Positions 1 through 5,721 of a DNA stretch of 26,137 nucleotides are shown piece after piece. Origin of the DNA: a virus; the IMG/VR virus record IMGVR_UViG_3300024520_000436, positions 1 to 26,137 of that record; one strand, 5' to 3'. The translations under genes and the position numbers were made by a program. Under the pieces are notes generated by a model. That model was not told the DNA's origin, did no database searches, and worked only from the letters and a program-made list of their open reading frames with translations. Positions within the stretch are counted from its first letter, which is position 1; the number at the start of each line of letters is the position of its first letter.

Positions 1-1
1 C

Positions 2-82
2 GAGAAAGCCTTTGTGGATCGCTGGGGCCTGAATCCAATCAATTTGATGTTGTTGTACGTGGAAGCCTTTAAGGGACGATAA
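2..82 (+). CDS. C-terminal end of an unidentified protein (cut by window edge)
   Basis: Reading frame 2 is open from the first bases to a TAA at 80-82 and gives about 26 residues ending in EAFKGR. The stop overlaps the next start by one base (TAATG), a typical translational coupling arrangement, which supports this frame being coding. Too little is present to say what the protein is. Confidence 0.55.
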   Translation, partial: EKAFVDRWGLNPINLMLLYVEAFKGR

Positions 83-288
83 TGCGGCTCGACAATAGCA
101 ACTTTCTTTTTGACCCCGACAAGGAAATAGAGCAGGCACGGGCGCAAGCCCTACACGAGAGCCTGGCTAAGGCCAGGGCTCAAATGCGGGCGAGAGCGAA
201 CCGTGGGCCGAGGGGTGATTATGACGTGGGAAGGATGGGCGGCGATCGCTGGAATCATCATAGCTCTAGCGATCCTCGTCAGGAGTGA
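82..288 (+). CDS. Small Arg/Ala-rich helical protein, unknown function
   Basis: A 68-residue ORF whose ATG overlaps the preceding stop (TAATG). The middle is a charged, Ala/Arg-rich helix (about residues 15-40, EQARAQALHESLAKARAQ) that could form a coiled coil. The last 25 residues look less protein-like because they overlap the next small ORF in another frame. I do not recognise a family. Its place before the convergent methyltransferase operon gives no functional clue. Confidence 0.55.
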   Translation: MRLDNSNFLFDPDKEIEQARAQALHESLAKARAQMRARANRGPRGDYDVGRMGGDRWNHHSSSDPRQE

Positions 289-304
289 GGACAGCACGCG
301 ATAG
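221..304 (+). CDS. 27-residue single-span membrane micro-protein
   Basis: ATG at 221 is preceded by a strong ribosome binding site (GAGGGG, 5 bases upstream). The ORF encodes 27 residues with a hydrophobic stretch AAIAGIIIALAILV followed by a charged tail RSEDSTR, as in a single-pass membrane peptide. It lies mostly inside the end of the 82-288 ORF in a different frame. Phages often carry such peptides as holin-like, anti-holin or toxin/regulator proteins; no role can be assigned here. The good binding site is the main support. Confidence 0.5.
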   Translation: MTWEGWAAIAGIIIALAILVRSEDSTR

Positions 305-307
305 GAC

Positions 308-1546
308 TTATGATGGGTCAGCGCTTTGGTTCGTTGATTGGGAAGAGTTGTCGGCTGCATAGAATCCAACCAAGCGCTGCAGCAAGCGGGACGACGCCGT
401 TTCCCAGTAGTTGTAGTCGCTCGGTTCGACAGTCCCAAGCCGACTCCAGCCAGGAGGCCAGCCCATCAACCACTCGGTGAAATCCGGGTTCAGCCTCAAA
501 CTCTTGCGAAGTTCGAAGGATTCCCACACGCGGGAGAGCAGGGAGTAGGTTTGGAGCCACTCCGGTCCAGGCGTCGTGCTGCTGAGGGCCTGGAGGGTAA
601 ACCGGGTTGATTCCGGACCCAATAGCCGTCCCGCACCATTGCCATTGATCTTCTTCTCCTTCAGCTTCTCCGCCCGGCTGTCGAAGGTCGCGAAGGTCTC
701 GCCATCGTTCATCATGGCGGCTGGCGTCGGCCAGTGCTTCGTCTGGCTCTCCAGGCCCACCTGGCGCTTGCCTTCCTGGGTCGAGCCGTGGCTCTCCACT
801 GTCGAGGCTGGCACGCTGCGTCCGCCGCTCGGAGTCGCCGGGGTCAGCCATTGTATCGATTGGTCTTTCACCCTCTCTCTGTGGTGGCGTTGTAGCCCGC
901 CCTCTGCCGCCCTGTAGGCGCTCACGCGGGGAGTTCCCCACTGTTTGATCGCGTCCGTCAGCGTCGTGCTGCTGAGGCGTCCGCTCTCGGTCGAGTATCC
1001 CTCCGCTCCCGCCTTGTGGTCCGTCACGGTGGCGGTCGGCCATGATGAAGAGTCGCTTTCTAAGGTGTGGCGCAGTTGTTTCCGCCGCGCTAACGACCTC
1101 TTCCGTAACGCAGTAGCCCATGCCTTCCAACTCTTGTCGGACTTCTCGGTAACCGAGGGAGAGGTGTCCGTCGACGTTCTCGAAGAAGCAGATTCCGGGC
1201 TCGACCACCCGAATGATCTCTGAGATGACGGGCCAGAGGTGGCGGGGGTCGTCGGCCCCCGCTCGTCTACCGGCAGAGGAGAACGGTTGACACGGGTATC
1301 CGCCAGTGACGAGATCCACCTTTCCGCGCCACGGTTGAGGGTCGAACGTGCGGAGATCACTCCAGATAGGCGCCTCGTCCAAGAGGCCTTCTTGAATGCG
1401 TTTAACCAGGATCTCGGCTGCGTAAGCTTCCCTTTCCACGTAACAGACGACGCGAGAGCGGAAACCGTCGACTCGTCCGGCAAGCCGGACTCCGAGTTCC
1501 AGTCCGGCGCCTCCGGAACACAAGCTGATGGTACGTAGAGCCACAT
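308..1546 (-). CDS. Overprinted ORF (+1 frame) inside the methyltransferase gene
   Basis: A second frame on the same strand is open from upstream of the methyltransferase start to 308, past its stop. From an ATG at 1546, 16 bases inside the methyltransferase, it would give about 412 residues starting MWLYVPS. It contains four W-x-T repeats (SSWPTATVTD, QWGTPRVS, QWLTPATPSG, HWPTPAAMMNDG) and near the end NPDFTEWLMGWPPGW. From memory, stand-alone hypothetical phage proteins with MW-x-YVPS starts, repeated WPTP and an EWLMGWP-x-GW motif are common in databases. Codon by codon these match the +1 frame of the methyltransferase: (M/L)AD becomes WPT, and PCQPFS becomes the ISSLADT region. Whether it is translated is unknown. 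No convincing ribosome binding site was seen, and long antisense shadows occur elsewhere here, so an unexpressed open frame remains possible. Confidence 0.3.
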   Translation of the reverse strand: MWLYVPSACVPEAPDWNSESGLPDESTVSALASSVTWKGKLTQPRSWLNAFKKASWTRRLSGVISARSTLNRGAERWISSLADTRVNRSPLPVDERGPTTPATSGPSSQRSFGWSSPESASSRTSTDTSPSVTEKSDKSWKAWATALRKRSLARRKQLRHTLESDSSSWPTATVTDHKAGAEGYSTESGRLSSTTLTDAIKQWGTPRVSAYRAAEGGLQRHHRERVKDQSIQWLTPATPSGGRSVPASTVESHGSTQEGKRQVGLESQTKHWPTPAAMMNDGETFATFDSRAEKLKEKKINGNGAGRLLGPESTRFTLQALSSTTPGPEWLQTYSLLSRVWESFELRKSLRLNPDFTEWLMGWPPGWSRLGTVEPSDYNYWETASSRLLQRLVGFYAADNSSQSTNQSADPS

Positions 1547-1562
1547 GGTCTTCAGTCTCCAT
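318..1562 (-). CDS. DNA cytosine-C5 methyltransferase (Dcm family)
   Basis: A 414-residue protein with the C5-MTase motifs in order. Motif I is SLCSGGAGLELG (about residues 13-24, AdoMet binding). Motif IV is GGYPCQPFS (about 87-95, catalytic Cys91). Motif VI is FENV (127-130). Motif VIII is LRKRLFIMA (about 167-175). Near the C-terminus LLGNGVVPLAAALG matches motifs IX/X. It would methylate cytosine C5 in duplex DNA, in phages usually to evade host restriction. Residues about 175-340, the target-recognition region, are long, charged and contain repeated (M/L)AD units. It is the last gene of a minus-strand operon and overlaps the preceding gene by 11 bases. A second frame is open through the whole gene (see the overlapping entry). 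Target sequence cannot be read from the protein. Confidence 0.93.
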   Translation of the reverse strand: METEDHVALRTISLCSGGAGLELGVRLAGRVDGFRSRVVCYVEREAYAAEILVKRIQEGLLDEAPIWSDLRTFDPQPWRGKVDLVTGGYPCQPFSSAGRRAGADDPRHLWPVISEIIRVVEPGICFFENVDGHLSLGYREVRQELEGMGYCVTEEVVSAAETTAPHLRKRLFIMADRHRDGPQGGSGGILDRERTPQQHDADGRDQTVGNSPRERLQGGRGRATTPPQREGERPIDTMADPGDSERRTQRASLDSGEPRLDPGRQAPGGPGEPDEALADASRHDERWRDLRDLRQPGGEAEGEEDQWQWCGTAIGSGINPVYPPGPQQHDAWTGVAPNLLPALPRVGILRTSQEFEAEPGFHRVVDGLASWLESAWDCRTERLQLLGNGVVPLAAALGWILCSRQLFPINEPKR

Positions 1563-2064
1563 CGTCTTGAGCCTTCAGCGCCTCGTGGATTTGGCGGGCG
1601 AATGCGGGTATGTCGCAGACCCAACTAACCTTGTTCGAGAATTCAGTATCGACGTACTCGAAGAGTTCCTCTTCGAGGTCCTCGATGGTGTCTCCTGGTT
1701 CGAAGTTGTCAAGGTCGAGACTGAACTCGTGAGGCCTGGAACCTCCTCCAGCGTAGCCGTCGTCGATCTGCCATGTGATTCTGATTATACTCATCGTCGT
1801 TCTCCTGGGCGTGTTTCCAACGTAATTGTCTGGCTCGGATAGAGCGCTCTCGCCACGGCGGCGACGGGCTGACGGGGAACGGTCGCTGTCGAAGTCGTCA
1901 GCTTGCCGGGATTCTCGTAGGCGGCGCTCCTCTTCGTCAATGATCCGGTCCTCACGGTACTCAATCAGGGCCGTAGCGGAGAACTTCGGCCAGTAGTCGA
2001 TTGCGTCCAGCCGTGGGCTGCTGTCCAGGCGCTCCTGGAAGTGTGCTCGCTCGAGTTCGGTCAT
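1552..2064 (-). CDS. Acidic operon protein of unknown function with an internal start
   Basis: ATG at 2064 overlaps the upstream stop as ATGA, giving 170 residues. The first 90 (MTELERAHFQERL..., then an Arg/Asp-rich stretch) and the last 80 look like two different parts. Inside, an ATG at 1794 (MSIIRITWQIDD) has an excellent ribosome binding site (AGGAG, 7 bases upstream), so an 80-residue product from 1794 to 1552 is likely made, possibly as the main product. That C-terminal part is acidic (DTIEDLEEELFEY) and ends in DDGD. The methyltransferase ATG lies 11 bases inside its end, so the two are probably translationally coupled. No family is recognised. Confidence 0.6.
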   Translation of the reverse strand: MTELERAHFQERLDSSPRLDAIDYWPKFSATALIEYREDRIIDEEERRLRESRQADDFDSDRSPSARRRRGESALSEPDNYVGNTPRRTTMSIIRITWQIDDGYAGGGSRPHEFSLDLDNFEPGDTIEDLEEELFEYVDTEFSNKVSWVCDIPAFARQIHEALKAQDDGD

Positions 2065-2249
2065 GGCGTTGGGGTTGTGGCGGCGGTTTCTCGCCAGTCC
2101 TTGTCGACCCCTACATGTTCGCAGTACAGGTGTTCGGCGGCCCGGTGTAGGATGCGAGCGCCGACCCATTCCTGAGTTGCTTGGCAGAGCTTTGCCAGGG
2201 TCAAGCAAAGCTCACGAGCCGGTCCGTCGTAGAGCATTTTGTATCTCAT
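2061..2249 (-). CDS. Small protein of unknown function, methyltransferase operon
   Basis: A 62-residue ORF joined on both sides by ATGA overlaps: its ATG at 2249 sits on the stop of the 2246-2557 gene, and its TGA at 2061-2063 sits on the start of the next. This tight coupling is the main evidence that it is coding. The sequence is helical (ARELCLTLAKLCQATQEWVGARILHRAAEHLY) with three cysteines and no motif I know. Confidence 0.65.
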   Translation of the reverse strand: MRYKMLYDGPARELCLTLAKLCQATQEWVGARILHRAAEHLYCEHVGVDKDWRETAATTPTP

Positions 2250-2557
2250 GGGGTTTTCTCTGGGAACCGGTCGGGCGGTAACCGCTTCAAGGTCCAGTCG
2301 TACGGGAAGTGTTCTCGCAGGAAGTCCACGGCGAGGGCGGGGTCCTTTGTGAAGCGTTCAAGGGCGACGTCGTGGTCACAGACTAGCAGGCCAGAGGCGT
2401 CACGATGCAGATCAGCGACGGCCTCGTGGTACCCCTCGTACCGGCGCTCAAAGAAGTCGCCCATGTGGCCGCCTAGTACGTCTCGTTCTAGTACGATGAT
2501 CGCGGCGTACATGATGTGCTTGTCTCTCGCCACAACCGGGATTGAAATCAGCGGCAT
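2246..2557 (-). CDS. First gene of the methyltransferase operon, unknown function
   Basis: The start was set at ATG 2557 because a strong ribosome binding site (AGAGGAG, 8 bases upstream) precedes it; the frame stays open further upstream to 2659, but that extension runs through the promoter region. The 103-residue product begins MPLISIPVVARDKHIMYAAII and continues with a mixed helical, charged sequence (DFFERRYEGYHEAVADLHRDASG). The pattern resembles small phage proteins of unknown function. It leads a four-gene minus-strand operon (this gene, 62-residue gene, 170-residue gene, C5 methyltransferase) fed by a promoter at about 2625-2655. Confidence 0.65.
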   Translation of the reverse strand: MPLISIPVVARDKHIMYAAIIVLERDVLGGHMGDFFERRYEGYHEAVADLHRDASGLLVCDHDVALERFTKDPALAVDFLREHFPYDWTLKRLPPDRFPEKTP

Positions 2558-2577
2558 TTGTTCGGCTCCTCTTGGTT

Positions 2578-2598
2578 CCAGGCTATACTGAAGCCTGG
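2578..2598 (-). promoter_or_regulatory. Inverted repeat in the leader of the methyltransferase operon
   Basis: CCAGGCT (2578-2584) and AGCCTGG (2592-2598) form a perfect 7-bp inverted repeat around ATACTGA. A second short hairpin, CCCG-CAT-CGGG, lies at 2602-2612. Both fall between the predicted minus-strand promoter and the ribosome binding site of the 2557 gene, so they would be leader hairpins; the 7-bp repeat could instead be an operator. There is no uridine run, so a terminator is unlikely. Confidence 0.45.
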
Positions 2599-2624
2599 CT
2601 ACCCGCATCGGGCGGGACGTGCTT

Positions 2625-2655
2625 ATTGTAGCACAGATTGACCAATGGAAGTCAA
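2625..2655 (-). promoter_or_regulatory. Sigma70-like promoter (extended -10) for the methyltransferase operon
   Basis: On the minus strand a TTGACT (2655-2650) is followed, after a rather long 19-base spacer, by TGTGC + TACAAT (-10 at 2630-2625). The TG one base before the -10 makes it an extended -10 promoter, which lessens the need for an ideal -35. The same TGTGnTAyAAT element recurs at other gene-group starts in this window. It overlaps the start of the divergent small-terminase gene at 2645. Confidence 0.55.
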
Positions 2656-3298
2656 GCAAATCTGGGAGAAGGGAGCCCTAGACGAAGAGAAGGGGAAGAG
2701 AGAGGGCGCCAGGCCGTACGAGGCCCTGGCTGAGTATCTGAACCTCGGACCCCAGAGAAGTCAAGCAAAAGTTGCCAAGCGGTTGGGTAAAAGTGAAACC
2801 TTGGTCCACAAGTGGGCCTACCAGTGGGACTGGGCACGCCGGACGGACGCCTATGACCACCACATGGCGAAGATCGCCCAGGACGGGCTGGAGGATGATC
2901 TCCGGGGGAACCGATCCGAATGGCTTCGACGCTGGCAGGCTTGCGATGATGATGACACTAAGATTGCCGACGCGATGCTTGAGATTTGCCGGAACTACCT
3001 AGATCTCGCCAAGGACGTCGGCCCGGGCGCCAAAAGGATGCCGGTGACCGGCGAAGAGGTGCTTGTTTTAGGCCTCCCGGCCACCACCCTAGCCCAGGTC
3101 ACGGCGATGGCGAAGACGGCGTCAGAGATGCGCCGGCGGGCGGTGCAGAGCGGGATGTCCCTACATGGAATCAACGCCGATAATATCTGGGGTGATGGCG
3201 AAGCCCCACGACCTGACGGAGGCGTTGAGGGAAAAAGCCCAATCCTCGTTGAATTCAAGAAGCCAGAACCGGCAGAGGCCAGAGAGGCTGCAACCTAG
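2645..3298 (+). CDS. Terminase small subunit (probable)
   Basis: A 217-residue protein directly upstream of, and overlapping, the terminase large subunit by about 104 bases, the usual place for TerS. Residues about 30-65 hold a helix-turn-helix of the terminase small subunit type (QAKVAKRLGKSETLVHKWAYQWDWARR), which would bind phage DNA at the packaging site. The WDW-x-R-R pattern right after the recognition helix is typical of phage TerS-like DNA-binding proteins. The C-terminal half is helical, for oligomerisation and TerL contact. No ribosome binding site precedes ATG 2645, and the start lies inside the divergent promoter region, so the exact start is uncertain. Confidence 0.75.
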   Translation: MEVKQIWEKGALDEEKGKREGARPYEALAEYLNLGPQRSQAKVAKRLGKSETLVHKWAYQWDWARRTDAYDHHMAKIAQDGLEDDLRGNRSEWLRRWQACDDDDTKIADAMLEICRNYLDLAKDVGPGAKRMPVTGEEVLVLGLPATTLAQVTAMAKTASEMRRRAVQSGMSLHGINADNIWGDGEAPRPDGGVEGKSPILVEFKKPEPAEAREAAT

Positions 3299-4625
3299 CT
3301 ACGAACCGCTCCAGAGTCAGTACAGCTTCCACCACACCCCAGCCAAGTTCAAGGGATTCAGCGGCCCAATCGGGTCCGGAAAGACTAAGGCGTTCGCGTA
3401 CGAGGCCCTGAGGCTGGCCTATCTGAATCCTGGCTGCGTCGGGATGATCTGCGCTCCGACCTACCGCATGTTGATGGATGTCACGATGACGGAGTTCATC
3501 GAGACCTGCGAGCGGGAGCAGTTCCCGTACAGGGAGAAGCGGTCGGAGATGCGGGTTGATCTCACGGAAGCTGATTGCGGCATCATCTTCCGGTCGACCG
3601 AGCACCCCGATCGCTTGCGTGGGCCGAACTTGGCATTCTTCGGGGTCGACGAGCTCACCTACTGTAAAGAGCAAGCCTGGAAGATTCTACAGGGTCGCAT
3701 CAGAGACCCCAAGGCGAGAGAGCGCTGTGGGTTTGGGGCATGGACGCCGAAAGGCTACGATTACGTCTATGACATGTTCATCGGCCCGGAGAAGCTGCCG
3801 GGTTTCGAGGCGGTCGTAGCGTCGCCGGCGGAGAACACGTACATCCTGGATGTCGATCCGGAGTTCTACAGCCGCCTCAAGGACAGCTACGACGAGCGGT
3901 TTTACCGCCAAGAGGCGCTGGGCGAATACCTTGACCTGTTCACGGGCCGGGTCTACTACGCCTTCTCGGATCTCAACATCCGGGAGGCGCAGCCGGACTT
4001 CAGTAAACCGCTCATCCTGGCGTGCGATTTCAATATCACCCCGATGTCGTGGCTGATCTGCCAAGAGCGGCAGCCGGAGACGGGCGGTGACCCCTACGTG
4101 CAAGTGCTACACGAGATCGTGCTCGAGGGGGCGACAATCGAGAACGCCTGCGATCACTTCCAGGCATGGGTGGAGCGGACGGCCCCAGGCGTCTCGAGTC
4201 TCAACGTCAGGGTCTACGGAGACTCGTCCGGGTCGTCGAAGTACCACAGTGGAGCAGGGGCTGAGAGCGACTGGGATGCGGTGAAGCTCTGGTTTCGTTC
4301 CAAGCACGGCGTCCAGGTGTCGTACTTCATCAATAGCTCCAACCCGCCGGTCAAAGATCGCGTTAGGGTAGTGAATTCGGTCTTCGCTACGGCGAGGCAT
4401 GATGGGCTACACTTGAGGGCGTTCGTCGATCCATCCTGCAAGGAGACGATCCAGGACTTCCGGCGGGTGGCGTGGAAGATGGACAAGGCTGGCGTAGTGG
4501 CGCCGACGCTCGACAAATCGGACCCGAGAAGGACTCACACCTCTGATGCTTTCGGCTACTACGTATGGCAAGAATTCTCCGAAATCGGCGGAAAAACCGA
4601 ATTCAGGCCGGGGCGAATCTTCTGA
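3195..4625 (+). CDS. terL: Terminase large subunit (packaging ATPase and nuclease)
   Basis: A 476-residue packaging motor. Walker A is GPIGSGKT (residues 57-64) and Walker B is LAFFGVDE (146-153, catalytic Glu153). The C-terminal RNase H-like nuclease domain has acidic residues in LACDFNITP (Asp278), VYGDSSG (Asp343) and HTSDAFGYY (Asp451). It drives DNA into the prohead and cuts concatemers. ATG 3195 (MAKPHD) was chosen over 3165 because GGGG lies just before it; both lie inside the small-subunit gene. Length is normal for the family. Confidence 0.93.
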   Translation: MAKPHDLTEALREKAQSSLNSRSQNRQRPERLQPSYEPLQSQYSFHHTPAKFKGFSGPIGSGKTKAFAYEALRLAYLNPGCVGMICAPTYRMLMDVTMTEFIETCEREQFPYREKRSEMRVDLTEADCGIIFRSTEHPDRLRGPNLAFFGVDELTYCKEQAWKILQGRIRDPKARERCGFGAWTPKGYDYVYDMFIGPEKLPGFEAVVASPAENTYILDVDPEFYSRLKDSYDERFYRQEALGEYLDLFTGRVYYAFSDLNIREAQPDFSKPLILACDFNITPMSWLICQERQPETGGDPYVQVLHEIVLEGATIENACDHFQAWVERTAPGVSSLNVRVYGDSSGSSKYHSGAGAESDWDAVKLWFRSKHGVQVSYFINSSNPPVKDRVRVVNSVFATARHDGLHLRAFVDPSCKETIQDFRRVAWKMDKAGVVAPTLDKSDPRRTHTSDAFGYYVWQEFSEIGGKTEFRPGRIF

Positions 4626-5079
4626 GGTCACGAAGCTGGCAGCGTCAGTGCTGCGGCAGGCCTACGACGACCTGAAGAACGGCTGGCCGAAAGAGCGCCT
4701 GTCGGCGCTGAGGTTCTTCACTCAGGAAGAGGAGTTGCTGAAGTTCTGGCTTGAAGCGGCGGGATGGCGAGGCCCGGACGCCATAGAGGCCGCCCTGCGG
4801 GCTGCGTATGACATCCTCACGGGCAAGGTGGTGATCCAGCACAACAAGGTGAAGCGAGATCGCATGAAAAACGTGGAGGGTTTCGAGCCCGAAACGAAGA
4901 AAGCAAGGGAGCTACTCAATGAACTCAGAGAAAAACTACGTATTTTGCCCGGACGGACGGGTGATCCGGAAGACGCCATTCAATCAGATGCTGCCCGACG
5001 AGACCCTCTGCAAGGTGGGCCGGGGCGTGCGGACGGAGTACCAGGAAGCGGGCACGAAGGCCGCCCTATTCCAGGGTGA
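4546..5079 (+). CDS. Helical phage protein after terL, unknown function
   Basis: A 177-residue ORF overlapping the end of terL by 80 bases and the next gene by 161 bases. The conserved-looking core, from about 4648 (possible GTG start) to about 4900, reads VLRQAYDDLKNGWPKERLSALRFF...LLKFWLEAAGW. This A-x-x-DL-x-x-G...R-x-x-A-x-x-FF...W-x-E-x-AG pattern is common in short phage proteins near packaging genes, but I know of no assigned role. The first 27 and last 50 residues are read from DNA that also codes for the neighbours and are less reliable; the true gene may be shorter. Confidence 0.6.
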   Translation: MLSATTYGKNSPKSAEKPNSGRGESSEVTKLAASVLRQAYDDLKNGWPKERLSALRFFTQEEELLKFWLEAAGWRGPDAIEAALRAAYDILTGKVVIQHNKVKRDRMKNVEGFEPETKKARELLNELREKLRILPGRTGDPEDAIQSDAARRDPLQGGPGRADGVPGSGHEGRPIPG

Positions 5080-5509
5080 CCTGCGGGACCTACTCAACCG
5101 TGATCGAGTAGGTGAGCCGGGTTGGGCACGGGCGTATTGGCTGCGCTTCACGGAGGGCGTGGAGTCGGTCACGGTGCTTGAGAGCGCTCAATCAGCGGCA
5201 GCATCGGAGTATTTCACGATCACCCACGAGGGGCAGACCGTGGTCCCGATCTGCTACAACCTGAAGTTGAAATCCGGCCAGGTCTTGGCGGTGTTCGTCG
5301 ATGCAGATATTCCGTGGCCGGACTCGCGACATCTACATTTCTGGGCGTCGCCCCACGGCATGCTCCAGCGGACAGAGTGGCCGATGAGTGACATTGACGT
5401 CGTGAACAAGCAAGCCGACCTTATCAATAGGGGCTACCGCTTGGAGAATCCGCATCCGAAGCTGCCGGCTTGGGTGCGAGGACGGAACGCGATCAACCGC
5501 AGAGGTTGA
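4919..5509 (+). CDS. Unknown phage protein between terminase and portal
   Basis: A 196-residue soluble-looking protein starting MNSEKNYVFCPDGRVIRKTPF. The composition is normal for a folded mixed alpha/beta protein (FTITHEGQTVVPICYNLKLKSGQ, AVFVDADIPWPDSRHLHFWA). No signal peptide, membrane span or catalytic motif is evident and I do not recognise the family. It overlaps the preceding ORF and is followed by a structured 210-base gap. The position suggests a head-assembly or packaging accessory role, but that is inference from context only. Confidence 0.7.
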   Translation: MNSEKNYVFCPDGRVIRKTPFNQMLPDETLCKVGRGVRTEYQEAGTKAALFQGDLRDLLNRDRVGEPGWARAYWLRFTEGVESVTVLESAQSAAASEYFTITHEGQTVVPICYNLKLKSGQVLAVFVDADIPWPDSRHLHFWASPHGMLQRTEWPMSDIDVVNKQADLINRGYRLENPHPKLPAWVRGRNAINRRG

Positions 5510-5721
5510 CGTAACGATCGTTGGGACGAGGCTTGCCGCCAACGGGCGACACATTGCCATAGTGGTGTGACTGGCGGGGAGAGTACCGCCACAAACGGGG
5601 AGCAGTCTTCGAGCACGGAGGCGCTCCCTGACTGTAGGCGATTGGATAGAATCAGTTCTAACGGGCGAGCGATTCAGCTTTGCTCGAGACTCAGACGGGT
5701 TACAGCCGAGAGTACAACAGC
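5510..5721 (+). other. Non-coding gap with mutually exclusive hairpins before the portal gene
   Basis: This gap has no convincing ORF but strong pairing. CCGCCA (5536-5541) can pair with TGGCGG (5572-5577), closing a stem that also contains CACA/TGTG and CCA/TGG. The same TGGCGG can instead pair with CCGCCA at 5586-5591 across an 8-base loop. A third hairpin (CAGTC...GACTG with GAGC...GCTC inside) covers about 5604-5635. Shared-arm hairpins like this are how attenuators and riboswitch expression platforms work, but there is no uridine run, so termination is not shown. Confidence 0.45.
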
